A DNA stretch of 64,000 nt from Pseudovirgaria hyperparasitica (GCF_010093815.1 NW_022985562.1:310001-374000), one strand, 5' to 3'; positions 24,901 to 35,289 are shown, counted from the stretch's first letter. The notes: generated from the sequence alone by a model not told the origin. Translations and numbers: made by a program.

Positions 24901-25270
24901 TTGTGAAGCCAAAGTTCTCAGGTAAAGCGGAGGATGTGGCCGAGTCGGACTGTAGATCAAGTATCGTTGTATGCGGTTGTGAGTGGCCCAGTTCGTCTGG
25001 CTCAGATTCCTCCGTGGTCATTTGCTGAATGGACAGCGGGGCTGCGTGGGTATTCGGGGTAGTAGTACTTGAAGAGGTTCCTTGAGTTGGTACAGGCGAA
25101 GTCTCGTGAATCTCATCGCATTTTGGGGGGCAATTCACGTGTGAAGGGTCGATGCTCAGTGTCTTCTCCCCTCTGCCGGACCTGACTTGGGCTGAGACAT
25201 GACCCGACGCGACAAAATCTTTACTCGTCCTGTGTGAGGCATCTCTTGGAGAAGTAATGTTCCTTGCCAT
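21914..25270 (-). CDS. Large WD/beta-propeller-like protein with proline-rich tail and CaaX end
   Basis: Single exon, 1118 residues, conserved in style among Pezizomycotina but of unknown function. Residues 1-105 are disordered. About 105-490 resemble a seven-bladed propeller with irregular repeats: FTISRDGKLVAVYG, IDVLDDGSLLAVLT, CLALAPNGLVLAVGS and LYFSDDSRTLLATT recur at WD-like spacing. A basic coiled stretch (VRRRTVAQKAAQDRAAARR) follows near 590. The remaining half is low-complexity, rich in Pro, Ser and Gln with several polyproline runs and PPPYTP. The protein ends VKCVMM, a CaaX box whose final Met favours farnesylation, so the protein is probably membrane-tethered (inference). A 154-codon open frame upstream on the same strand overlaps the start in another frame and could act as a long upstream ORF. 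Confidence 0.8.
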   Translation of the reverse strand: MARNITSPRDASHRTSKDFVASGHVSAQVRSGRGEKTLSIDPSHVNCPPKCDEIHETSPVPTQGTSSSTTTPNTHAAPLSIQQMTTEESEPDELGHSQPHTTILDLQSDSATSSALPENFGFTISRDGKLVAVYGSKNVWLVYTEQLPRAFMRIFEVRRKPVAIDVLDDGSLLAVLTNPTKLDIYSLREGDDTIVKRRKTVYLANDSTCLALAPNGLVLAVGSRNGIEIISLAAADSEPDKRIMTSDPMDSLYFSDDSRTLLATTVVRHRKSTTIFTVHGSFDGPFTEEGEPILLDVDKAWTSQVLFPEKAKRARQATLVPDATTAQVNELFAYDADKHTWGIYDVISSSFKEFKTFLPDAPKSIKPGLVEAAMPAVSPLADHVAIAVRQDRCAEIWLYRLPESQGGDLEYLNDINHSEQESPQEPCLKVRLPRDEESRSQEIASLRWLKISGPGGAERLIAVGSNVIASSPDGSIPDISQSSSGAIVIIDFDRETLAGPVEAVPKRIVFDLDTLMPGERLPDEDIDFDREVEIVRRRTVAQKAAQDRAAARRLSRQLGRSSTTASRDSDRRASNIPTGSTDEDQLGGDEAVAAFEQPYDHSQPRSQASLNRAATVAATAPAARNRLRALPDRPLEYRRADGLREIPHESDADNWVPPPPPYTPRAEPESVSLTYPRTGGPPTSAMPAVLPPPSAMPASLPHPSQGSRVTQAGRIRSSNTFPGVPTLSIPRPRSSRRSQNHDVSRQGAPIDAPPVPPLPTSFSAVLPRGPPVVSANSQPRRSSTLPSPAENVALPAPVINVSPALTQRNQTEADRLGAGIAAPTPVRVIRRAVGDEPMEPPQAASAQVSTLGVADLIRVQQQQGVPPVLPSTTPTSNRMLPRSRPLIPGTSQYPPPVGMMRNANTPGRPSTMASSMSMPQNPFQQRNYPQPQQSLYAHTQPQHSLTHANAQSQPYPSRPPIPTQQSAYLETSASIPRHPVGARHSRSSSHRSSISQFYLSGRRAQSTEALAAPRSASAMEPRRQEDFPHPPSSRRPLLSRLNTSGSFGRSLGGGNPGSGNLDARLVPGRVHDGPMVSAPPFTGNMDPWQDLAAQRSLDGQGASERKPTKVERVKCVMM

Positions 25271-28200
25271 GGCTCCTTATTGACGCGTGGCCAGGGCTCG
25301 CAGGATATCAAGGTATTTGAACGTGTCAAGGACGGTTGGAGGGAGCATGACAGCGTTGACGATGCTCGAATGAAACGAGTAGAGATGGCGAGATAGGAAG
25401 ACGGATATGGAGTGTGGATTAGCAATGAGGTGAGACGAAGAGAGAACCAGGTATGATGCTGGCGCTCTTGCGGGGCTTGCAGGTAAGGCAAATTGCCGAT
25501 GGTAGTATTAGTGTTGAAGACGGCGAGGAAGAAGGTCGACAGGCTAGAAGATAGAAGAGCTGCGAGGACGATCCCTAAGACCGAAAGAGCAATCTCTCCG
25601 CTCGACTGGCCCTGCACAGAGCGAGCCTGACAATATTAAGAGAGAGAGAGAGAGAGAGGGTGGAGGATGATGGCCAGTCAAAGGCCATGTAGAGGCCAGG
25701 CAGAGCACACGAATAATTTAGACCAACGCAGAAGAAGCACAGTCAGGCTCCTCTCTGCCTTTCTGGTGGCCCACGAATATGCGTGATGCACCCTGGCGTT
25801 CCAAATATAGCAACGATCACGTGCAGTCACCCACTAAGCAGTGGCTTGACAGGGTATGCATGCTGCTAGCAGCAGTCTCGACGGCTCGCAGGGTAGAAAA
25901 GAAGTGGTGTTGTTTTATTGATATGATTATCATGATTGCAAGGTGTTGGTAGACATCCTCGCCTGCTATGTTCTACCGTAGGTCGTAGAAAAGGCAGTGC
26001 GTTACGCGTTATGCGTCTGCCATCGTCGAGGTCACTATCGCTGTCGCCGTCGCCGTCGCTGTCGTCGTCCTTGTCATTGTCATTGTCTTCGCCACCAAAG
26101 GATGCAATAACCTCCACACATGTCTCGTCCTTGATCCAGAGTGGGTGCGCAGAATGCATGCATGGATGTAACGCAGTCCAGGGGAGGTAAGCCAGGCCTC
26201 CCGCCCGTCTGTCCGTCCGTCGCAGTGCGAGCCAAAGAAAAAAGAACGCCAATTACTTAATTAATTGGTAGAAGTTCTGTGCCTAATCATTAGCACGCAA
26301 GCAATTGCACGCAAGCAAGAATAGCCAGCTCGAAGCTCGAAGCCCCAATATGGCCGCCGCCGTCTAGCCGCCCATCCGCCAATCTGCCCATCTGCCCCAC
26401 CACTACAGTAGTACCTCAGGCCCAGAGCCGCTGCGAACTTCACGTATTACCTACCCTACCCGCCTAAGTATTAATTTACGTCTAATATGTCAAACGTAGC
26501 AAGACATCTTCAAACTATTCACACAATACCCTGCTCTCTCGTAGACGCTGCTGTGCCTTACACAGCGCGCGCTTCCATTCCCGGCCTCCATGGCTCTGGA
26601 CATTCACTTGATAAAGACTTCATGGTCTTCGTCATGCTGCGGCGCTTCTGTCTCGATTCAACGGGAACCCCGAACCACAGTCGCCTCCCCTTCTAATACC
26701 CCAACCTCGAGGCTGTCTCACGCCAATCCATAATGTCTAATCAGCAAGGTTCGTGGCGATCTTTGCCTCATGTATCTCTGCTTCTTCTGGTCTGTCGCTG
26801 TCGCTTTCATGGCTCGTAACGCACCACAACCTCCACCATCTCACCGCTACGGCCTTGGTCAGTTTAAAGCGTAACGCTCTCTGTTGCAATCGATGTGATG
26901 GGCCCTGCATGTTGTTACAAGCGCCGAAACAGTTGTGGATCGAAAGTTCAAGGATGCTGCTGTGTTTCAAACAAGCTTGGTGATGGTTTTTCGTGTGCAT
27001 ATCCTTAGCAGAAACCATGCCTCAACTGGCCGCACCGCACGCCCTCATTTTGCATTGTCAAAGAATCCCCACAAGGAGCTTACGTTGAAACTCAAACCGT
27101 CCTGTCATCATGGATGTCGGGACCTGGACATGTCAGATATGCATCTGTCAGATCTGGCTGCCACCACCGTAATCACTAATAGTTCACTAATAACAGATCC
27201 TCCAACAGCAGGATTTCCACAACAGATCCGGAATCACGCATGATACGACAGATTCCGTGGTCGTCATACTGGCCACAATCTCTGACGACACGATGGTCTT
27301 AGCAAAGATGCTACTACACAGGCTCATGGGGCAGCAACCACATACTACGTCTGGATCGGGAAAAGAAAATGTCCCATCCGAAGCATCGCAGTGCGGACTT
27401 GGCACTTTACGGCCGTACATGCAAAGGAGTCATGACAGACCCTAAATAACTACTCTAAACAATCCTCCAACAGCATCGTTCATTCGATACGCTATTTTCG
27501 AACATCTTGGTGTTCACACCATAGATCCTTCATTATGTCGTCAACACGTGCACAGATTCGCATTGCTCCCAGCAACCTTCCCGGTTCAGCGTTCCAGTCC
27601 TAAGATGAACGGCATCGCCGACTCCACTCGAAGCCGCAAGAACCATCGCTGCATATCACTAGAAGTCGTCCCATAGCTTCCGGAAGACTACTAGCTTTGG
27701 GTTGGATCTACGAATACGATATTACGAGCGGCCTAAATATGAGACAGCGGAATCCTTCAACGGCAAAGGGTCTGTCTAGCGTCCAAAATGATTGGCTGTA
27801 CACACAAGTCTTCTTACTATCATTGAATGCACAGAACAACGATATTGCCCTGGACTCGACTCGAAAACGCCAATATCAGTCAACAGAACAAATTTTCTGG
27901 GCTATCTTCAGTTGCCAACACTCGAATAATCCGCATTCCGCCCTCGTAACCAAGATCAGCATCTCGTTATAAAACGCTCCTGGAAAGCTCCACTTATTCC
28001 CAACCGAAGAACTAACATTGTGTCCCAATTAACTTATAAATATTCACCATTTACACACTGGGTACAGCGTGGAATCCTCTAGGCTATGCGCCGCACTACT
28101 AGTGGCAAGCACTTGCTTGAATTACAACTGTTTCAGTACGCTTGCTTCAACCACCGTCAGCCTGTCACTATGGCGAGTGAACGACAATTTGATGTATAAC

Positions 28201-30326
28201 CGTGATAGGTACTTCTAATGACAGCCTAAGGTGATAGGATGGCGCTTATAATACACCACATTCGCTCTTCGTGTGGACTTGTGTCACCAATGAACTCATG
28301 ACTGGCCAGCTCAGATATCAGGAGGTGCGCTAGCACGCAGTTTCTAAGCGCGATGGCGAACCTAAAGGCGACAATAAAACCTGCGTACACGACAAGCGAT
28401 GGAGGCTTGAGATGACAAGCACGTCTCTGCAGTAGGAGATCTCTCGTGTTCGCTCGTCTTGTAGCTACCTTTACATGGAGTTCCAAGAAATTTGCTTGTC
28501 CGCAGCGACCTGCGCTTTTCAGTCTAGGTCAGTCTCTTAGAGAGAAGCAGTCTTGAGGATCGATATGAGTATCTCTTCGATATAAGTCCATCAGGAGGTG
28601 GTTTCAGAAGGTTGTTATGACCAACGCACGAACATTACGGTAGGTATGCGAGCATAATCATATAGCATATAGATCAGCGGGATTGAAGTATGTATAGTAG
28701 TGTGCAGTGATCGACAAGTAGTTGAGTTCCATACAGGAGTCGCGTTCCTTATACAGAGCAATATACATGTAATCTCTGAAGACATGGATCAGTAGCAGAG
28801 CTCCTTTCGTCCTCAACCCGTGTGTAAAAGAACTTGTAACTGTGATCTTAGCCATATGTTCCCTCTTGACATTTACTCCAATGTCTACAGCAGAGTTGTC
28901 CACATAAACAATCCCCTCACCAACCTTGATAAGGGTATGCATACTCACCAACCACATTCCTCTTCCCCCTTTTCCACACTCTCTTGTCTTATCTCGCATT
29001 ACTAACACTCGGACACGCAACTCGCCGAAACTTACGCTATACATATCGGTGTCGGACGTCCAAAACACCTACCCCTGCCATGGCTTAGGTCGTGTTCTGC
29101 ATATAGCGACTTCGAAATCGCCAGCGGCTCATTCGTGTCCATAGCCTGAAGTCTCAGTAAGCTCATATACGCCTATGGAGAGAGGCGCTCGACACAAATT
29201 CACTGCAGAAATATATCGCTACGAAAGGACATGCGTATGAGATCCATGAACTCATGAGAAGTTCGGAGATGTGTCTAGCATCAGATGGATACTGATGTAC
29301 GCTAGTAGCAATAATGGAGGTTGAGTCGAAACATTTCAAGCGAGTCTACAGAGGGTATTCAGTCAAATGCCATCCTCTCTCGTCTTACGGAGACATTATA
29401 TGTCGATATTGACGTTAATAGCACACAAGCCCCCCTCTAGGTATGTGTCATGCGTGCTAGGAGGTATAATTCAGCTAGGCCATTTGCATATGGAAGGTTC
29501 GATCGTGTTTGATAGGATGAGGTAATCTATATTCATATTCTCAGATTGGCCAATATACAGTGTCGTAAGATACTCACGTATATGTTCCCACTTCAGCTCA
29601 TGCGTCTACGTTCGGTTGCACTTCCGTGGCTTGCTTCATATCCGTAGTGACTCTTGAGGAGCTTTGCAAATAAGTGCATCTTTATGCTATCTTCAAGCAC
29701 TGCGTACCACCGATACGACTGGCTTGAGTGAGCTCATGTGATTTCGACTCCAGAAACCTTGAAGTAATCCATTTGAGCTGGGAGTATCGTCGTAGATGGG
29801 AAAGGTGCGAACGACAAGCTCTGTCAGATTGATGGCAAACAATGATTTTGGTATGAGGCTTTTGGCCATGTCTATTACTGTTATTCCTGTCCGGGAGACT
29901 TTCGCCATGTGTGTGCGGAATCCAGTCGATGAACTGTCTGAACTGTGTAAACGGTGCAATCCCTGACAGAAAGCTCTTTGATAGGATTAGCTGTTGGAGG
30001 GACACTTCTCAGGGGTGCAGGGGGAGAACAAGCTCTCTACGCGTAAAGAAACGAGTGAGAAGAGCGCTATACTGTATTCCTAGATTGATGAACAGCTTGA
30101 GAGATTGGTTCAGGGAGCACACCTGCGTTTCATACGTTCAGAACTTCAGCAAGTGAACCCAACGAAGAAGCCCTCGATCTAACACAGTTTACACACAACA
30201 CTGTTTTGCCGCTTACTCACCATGCCATCACTGTTAACCGTCCTAATCCTAAAAATTTGGCAGTTTACCACAATTAGGCCCGCCCGCCCCCGAATATAAT
30301 TCACTCTTTCATGGCAAATGATATAC
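25271..30326. other. Long gene-poor region
   Basis: About 5 kb in which I support no protein gene. Simple repeats include an (AG)n run at 25642-25663 and a degenerate GTCGCC/GTCGTC triplet tract at 26023-26080. Open frames up to 136 codons occur on both strands (for example 28658-29068 and 29682-30005, minus) but lack recognisable domains, splice continuity or codon patterns like the neighbouring genes. Base composition is ordinary rather than RIP-like, so it is not simply decayed repeat. The first 350 bp hold the leader of the beta-propeller gene. Confidence 0.5.
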
Positions 30327-30432
30327 CCAGGTGCGATGGTTCAATGGTTAAGAATCACCACCGAAGCATGGTCATCCGACCTAAGTATCTGTTCGGGCAC
30401 GGAGGCGCAGGTTCGATTCCGGACCTGAGCCT
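30327..30432 (+). ncRNA. Pol III-type locus with box A and box B (tRNA-like)
   Basis: TGGTTCAATGG at 30337-30347 fits the box A consensus TRGYNNARNNG exactly, and GGTTCGATTCC at 30410-30420 fits box B exactly. A TTTT stop signal follows at 30432-30435 and again just downstream. The D-arm folds (GTTC with GAAT), but a clean cloverleaf does not: the T-stem has two mismatches and the acceptor arms match over about five pairs. Spacing between the boxes (62 bp) is longer than in an intronless tRNA. It may be a tRNA with an intron or long variable arm, a decayed tRNA, or the head of a tRNA-derived SINE, since a TA-rich island starts 100 bp downstream. Confidence 0.4.
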
Positions 30433-30529
30433 TTTGTTTTGCGCGTGGCTACACCAGTTTCCCCTTTTTCCAGTTACTCGTGTATATTTTATATTCCACT
30501 GCTACTTTAGTCTAGGTTCCTTTCTTATT

Positions 30530-30808
30530 CCATAGAGTCGTGAAAGAGAAGTATAGAAGTATCTAATATCCTATACTCTATCTATACTTAAGATATCTTT
30601 ACTTTTATCTTACTTTAGAAGATTATATAGATATAGAAACTCTAGATAATTCCTAGATAGAAGAAGAGATAGAATGTTCTCTAAATATTATATGTTTCTT
30701 CGAGTATATAATTTAGTATAAATATTAGAATTAAATGATTGGCGAGTAATATTACGTAGATCATAGGATATTTTAGAAGTATACATATCGGCTTCACTCG
30801 TCTATTGA
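30530..30808. repeat. TA-rich island with imperfect inverted ends (MITE-like)
   Basis: The core of this 279-bp stretch is almost pure A/T with abundant TA steps. Its two ends resemble each other as inverted copies: the left end (30530-30585) and the reverse complement of the right end (30754-30808) share ATAGA, GTGAA, GTATA and AATATCCTAT in the same order over about 55 positions with small gaps. This is what a non-autonomous DNA transposon or a folded-back repeat would leave. I see no clear target-site duplication, so the exact borders are uncertain. Confidence 0.4.
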
Positions 30809-31037
30809 CTGACGACATTGCTCGGCCGAGGCCTGTCAATCCGGATAACCTTAATTGAATCCATCCGGATTGGAATTTGGCCCCTACGTAGCGTCGATCC
30901 TTCCACGAGCAGGCTTCAACGTCAGCTTTGTCGCGAGCTCAACACCAAAACCTCACGTCCTGTCCTACATGTGCCTCACTTCACCTTCCAGAACCCTGTC
31001 AGTACTTCGTGGCAGCATCTGAGGGCATTTCGTCACC

Positions 31038-32168
31038 ATGGAGCTCTTCCGATCTCTTTTCGTCGTCCTCGGCGCCATATCAACACTCGCGCGCGCCGAT
31101 CTGAACGTCTGGCTCACGACTGGCCTCAGTGTTCTCATGAAGCTCGACACGCCGGGCCTTCCTCTCACACAATACAATCCCGACACATCCACGTGGGACA
31201 TCATATCCGCCAACAGCTCACTCCTTTTCAACTTCACCATCACAAACAACAACCAAACCCTCCTCCTGAACTCATTACCCATCTACCCCCTCGACAACTA
31301 CAACATCCCACCCGTCCTCTCAGCGCTCAACATCCCCGACGACGTCCCAATCGACGGCTTAAAGCTCCTCCCTTCAACAAGCGCATACCGCACCGTGACC
31401 CTCGACTACGACCGCCTCATGTCCTCCCGCGACGACCCCTCCATCATATACTACAACCCGGCGCCCAAACTGACCCTCAACATCCTCGGCGCATCCAGCT
31501 ACCTCCTTGACGTCCCATCCCAGTCCGTCCTTCAAATCTCCATGCTCGATATTCACCACACAACATCTATATCACCGATGCGCAGCTACAACATCCAATC
31601 CGCGTCGTTCATCGCGCGCGCGCCAGAAACTCGCCGACCGGACGATTCATACGTGCATCCGCATCCACACTATGCGAATGCGTGTTCGTGGTGGTACTAC
31701 CGATGCGCTGATTTTGACGATCCGCCGTATTATCGCTTCGTGTGGCGCGCTGAGTTTGATAGTAATGGACGGATTGGATCGTTGCGCCATTCCATAGTGG
31801 CAGTACTGCACAGCACGCCGTATATATTTGGTGTGTCGTGGGTGGCGTGGATACTTGTTTTTATGGGCGGTTTGGCTGGGGGAATGCTTGGTGGGGCGTT
31901 TTTTCGAGTGTTGCGGTGGGTGCGTGCGAAGAGCACTGAGCGGCAAGACGAGGAGGAGGCTGGACAGGGGCTTTTGGATGGGATGGAGGAGAGTGCGGTG
32001 CTGGGGCCGAGGGCGGGGGAATACCTGTTGGAACCAAGGGAGAGGGTGGAAGAAGAGGCACCGCCGAGTTACGATATTGCGACAAAGGAGTTGCCGCCTT
32101 TACCGGTTGTTGAAGGTGATGATAGCGAACATGGTAGTGTACAGGCCGCCGCAAGGAGCATCGAGTGA
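31038..32168 (+). CDS. Single-pass membrane protein with PPxY motif, unknown function
   Basis: Single exon, 376 residues, not assigned to a named family. A signal peptide (about residues 1-20, ending ARA) is followed by an extracellular or lumenal domain of about 235 residues with several N-glycosylation sequons (NSSL, NFTI, NNQT). Repeated beta-type strands and a Trp/Tyr/Cys-rich segment (CSWWYYRCADF) precede one membrane helix at about 258-285, GVSWVAWILVFMGGLAGGM. The cytosolic tail of about 90 residues is acidic and contains APPSYDIA, a PPxY ligand for WW domains such as those of the Rsp5 ubiquitin ligase. The layout suggests a surface or vacuolar membrane protein whose turnover is ubiquitin-controlled; this is inference. 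Confidence 0.75.
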   Translation: MELFRSLFVVLGAISTLARADLNVWLTTGLSVLMKLDTPGLPLTQYNPDTSTWDIISANSSLLFNFTITNNNQTLLLNSLPIYPLDNYNIPPVLSALNIPDDVPIDGLKLLPSTSAYRTVTLDYDRLMSSRDDPSIIYYNPAPKLTLNILGASSYLLDVPSQSVLQISMLDIHHTTSISPMRSYNIQSASFIARAPETRRPDDSYVHPHPHYANACSWWYYRCADFDDPPYYRFVWRAEFDSNGRIGSLRHSIVAVLHSTPYIFGVSWVAWILVFMGGLAGGMLGGAFFRVLRWVRAKSTERQDEEEAGQGLLDGMEESAVLGPRAGEYLLEPRERVEEEAPPSYDIATKELPPLPVVEGDDSEHGSVQAAARSIE

Positions 32169-32703
32169 ACTATATGTTATGCAGACTCTGGTAGATAATT
32201 AGACTCAGACTCAAAAGACGACGTGTGATAGACAGTGCGATATCACACTTTCACGAGCAACCCAAGATGGACGACAGCAATGTCACATCAAGTAGCAAGC
32301 CTGTTGACAAAGTCATTGGTTTCTTCTAATTGCGATTCTATGTGTACCGTAGTACATATCGTTGGTATCATGAAACGAACCGGGTCCTACGCAAACCGTG
32401 TGTGTTTGTTCGCCAGAAAACAAGTACCTAATGCAACGCCACTGAGCATAATACATCGTGTCTGAAGTACACGGCATACGCTGCTTTTCGACGTCAAAGA
32501 CCGACGCCGCGGTCACCGTTTCGCTGGGGCCAGGATAGCGATCCTTTATTAGCCGACCCGACGGAAACAAACCATCTCGGGGTCCACAAATGCACCAATC
32601 CTATGATACATCCCCTATGCGCCGTGAACCAAAGGTGTTTTTTTTTAATCTGCCACCAGCTTCCAGTAGCGGTTGCGATCAGGGAACAAGTAAGACGTTC
32701 AGC
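32169..32703. other. Convergent intergenic region
   Basis: The 535 bp lie between the 3' ends of the PPxY membrane protein gene and the 88-residue membrane protein gene. Overlapping short frames occur but none is convincing. A run of T lies at 32638-32646. Confidence 0.4.
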
Positions 32704-33026
32704 TCACGTGGCATTCTTGTCCTTGGCAAGCCTACCAGTTGCATTGAGCCATACCAGAATGACGACGATACCGGCCGCCACAGCGAGGAAGCAGATCCAG
32801 AAGACGAAGCAGATTACTGTGCGACGAGATTTCTTTGCATTCTGACGCTCCAGCCAAGAATCTCTGCGCAGCAATGTTAGCACATATGGTGGCGTTGCAA
32901 GGGGCAATGGCAACAATACGATCGCTCTCGATTGGGCAGCTGCGATTTCTCAGCGCGCGACATGTCGTCCAGGTGGACGGCGGTGGAGAAGCGCTTCCAG
33001 AAAGCTGGATCACGCACGACGGCCAT
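32704..33026 (-). CDS. Small single-pass membrane protein, 88 residues
   Basis: Found by joining two exons (33026-32920 and 32863-32704); the 56-bp intron has GTATTG, a GCTAAC branch site and GCGCAG. The product starts MAVVRDPAFWKRFSTAVHL, continues through a basic linker (LERQNAKKSRRT) and ends in one strongly hydrophobic helix (about residues 51-76) and a short NATGRLAKDKNAT tail. The splice joins RERS to DSWLERQ in frame. I recall similar short proteins, starting with an RDPAFWKRFS-like block, as conserved hypotheticals in filamentous ascomycetes, but know no function. The positive-inside rule places the N-terminus in the cytosol. It resembles tail-anchored proteins of the ER or mitochondria. 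Neither exon alone looks like a gene. Confidence 0.75.
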
Positions 33027-34480
33027 TGTGGAAGATGTGACAAGTTGAGGCTTGGAAATGTCTGACAGATGTCTGACAGTCTAAAAACTGCACAGATGCT
33101 TGTTGTGGGTAGGTTTTGTGATGGCGGAGATTGCGTTGAAGATCACTGTGTCGATGTAGTTGCAGATGGCGGAGTGTCGAAGGTATACCTGGGAGACGCA
33201 AGATCTGCGATTTTTGTATGGAGAGTGCGGCTTGACGTATATGCGTTGCGAGAATGGCCTTGTGTTTCTAAGTGTATGAAGTGGTCTCCTGTCGGTGCTT
33301 ATCCTGAAGCTATTCGCGTGTCGGTATCGAGCTTGTTTGTGGGCTAATGAGTGACTTGTAGCTGGCAATGTGTGTAGAGATAGGTAAAAATTATTTAATG
33401 AGAGACAAGAAAACAGGAGTTGCAGAATGTGAAGCCTGGAGCTGCAAAGTCAAGAAAGAGTGTGAGGTGTTTGTTGTTGAAGGACAGAGAAGGACGAGAA
33501 ATGCGGAGAGACAGGACAGACAGGCGTGCAGGGACAAGGACACGTTGACTCGATACTTTGCTTGTTGCAGGGAGAAGCTTTTTACAAGCACGAGCGAGTG
33601 TCTCGTGCGACAACTAAACAACGGTTTTCTGGCGGCTACAAATTAATTAAACATGGAGACATCGAGTTATCGATTAGATGGGGCCCTAAGCGATCTACTA
33701 TATGAGGCTCAAGTCACTGTCGTGCTACCGCTGCAAGCCAATCAGCGGGCTTTTGCGCCGACGCAAACCCCCTTGCTACTCCGGCCAAAGTTTAGCGGGG
33801 GGTCCTCGCGGTGTTTTAAGTAAATGGAACAACCTTGCGTGATTGGAGTGTCCTGCCCGTGCCCAGCTATCTTGGCCGGCTCAAGCGAAATGAGGCAGAA
33901 ATCCCTTCCACAGAAAAGCCATAACAATAATGATGATAATAATAACAATAGTCCAGTCCAGCCTCGTCTTCTGTCCTTACCTTAGGCAATCCTAGATATT
34001 GAAGCTTGACCAAGAGTCATGAAGAGATCTCCATTCTCCTGTTGGCACCTCATGATGGTTCCTCACTAAATGCTGGTCCAAACGGCCCTACTGCAGCTGC
34101 CTCTGTGCACTCCTACCTACCTACATGCTGTCCACCAGCGTTCAACAAACTGCATGGTTGCATGAGGGAGAAGGTGGACTATTTGATGTGAATCAGGTTG
34201 TTCCAAGGGGTCTCGTCGCCCTTTGATGCTGTTTGACCCTCATCACCATTTTCAAACAAGGTCTCTGTAGAACATCTTACGGAATGCAACAAGTCGAGGA
34301 GCGAACGACGTCTGCCACGTCTCCGAGCTCGCCTGAAAGCGTGATCTTTATCAGATCATGGCTACAAATACAGTCTTCCTTCGCAGGTCCTAATTACTTC
34401 ACCTTCTCAGCTTGGCAGTAAGACTTGCACAGCATCAACATTCCCATCTACAATCTCCTGCGCGTCATACTACTGCAGCT
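33027..34480. other. Intergenic region (divergent promoters)
   Basis: The 1.45 kb lie between the divergent 88-residue membrane protein and DUF3605 genes. It contains a short tandem repeat of GTCTGACAGAT at 33060-33080 and a CCAATCA box at 33738-33744 inside a GC-rich patch that may be a promoter. There is also a (AAT/GAT)-rich tract at 33923-33950. The small frames at 33368-33646 and 34006-34191 are not supported. Confidence 0.45.
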
Positions 34481-35289
34481 ATGCCGCACGAGCAACCTGA
34501 ATTCTGGAATGTCAACCTTCCACGCGGAGATTGGTCGCCAAGTTGCCCACCTTTTCTGGAGAGCTGCAGCGACAAGGACCGCTCTATCATTGGCACACCA
34601 GATGCAGAGTATATTCGTCTCTCGTGGCCAGCGGTTCAGGACATTATCCGTGGGTTACCATCTGCTTGGCGCAGCACCCCAGGCAGGTAGTCGCAAGCTT
34701 GATCTGACGTCCTCCAGAATCCAATCGTGTCGACCTATTCCAGCGAGTGCCTAGCGATTTGCGAAAGTATCGTTCATTCGTCTACAACATTGTCAAGAAG
34801 TATGGGTCTATGCAGGAATTCATCTTGTCCAAGAGGCTGCAGTGGACTTCAACATGTCCATCAGGACCTCCATTTGCGAACCCAGGTATACTGATGCTGC
34901 TTTACTTCGAACGTCAATGCTAATAAGCTTGTCTCGCGACAGACGATATCACAGTGCTTCAGAACGATTGGCCGTATGGTATAGACCAGAAAATCGTGCA
35001 TCTCGTTGTGTGGACGAAGTTTGAGCTTAAAGATGAGCGTGGAGGAGTAGGAGACATGCTGCCAGAGACTCGACGGAGCATCGACCACTGGGTCAACGAC
35101 ACATTCTGCACCCGGATAGAACCTCAGCATGTCATCTGGTTCAAGAATTGGTACTCGCTAAAGTCCATCCACGCAGTCGAGCACTTTCATGTAATGCTTT
35201 ACAAGCCGGATATGAGCTTCGTCCGGCAGATCACCCATGGAGTTGAGCCGTTATCTCTGCAGTCTTCTGCTCAGTTGTCTGAGCTGTAG
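34481..35289 (+). CDS. DUF3605 family protein
   Basis: Three exons (34481-34649, 34718-34885, 34943-35289) give 227 residues. I recognise the fungal DUF3605 family by its blocks: [18 protein letters not shown] and [12 protein letters not shown] near the N-terminus, [16 protein letters not shown] after the first junction, and [20 protein letters not shown] after the second. The last third holds [20 protein letters not shown]. The junctions are forced by frame: the donor at 34650 (GTGGGT) gives IIQSNRVDLF, and the 57-bp second intron has a CTAAT branch site. The function of the family is unknown to me. The N-terminal extension seen in some relatives is absent here. The product is soluble, with no signal peptide or membrane helix. 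Confidence 0.85.

Noticed and set aside
25156-25617. 154-codon minus-strand frame upstream of and overlapping the propeller gene start
   Set aside because: It is in another frame over the leader; the hydrophobic start is suggestive, but nothing supports a separate protein. Kept only as a possible upstream ORF.
26023-26090. GTCGCC/GTCGTC triplet tract resembling a coding repeat
   Set aside because: A degenerate microsatellite; the frame across it has no flanking gene structure.
28658-29068. 136-codon minus-strand frame in the gene-poor region
   Set aside because: No motif, no splice continuation and no neighbouring exon; probably chance.
29682-30005. Two overlapping minus-strand frames of about 90-107 codons
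   Set aside because: They read as shadows of each other and neither shows a family signature.
33368-33646. 92-codon plus-strand frame rich in Lys, Arg and Cys
   Set aside because: It lies in the promoter/leader side of the small membrane protein gene and has no homologous look.
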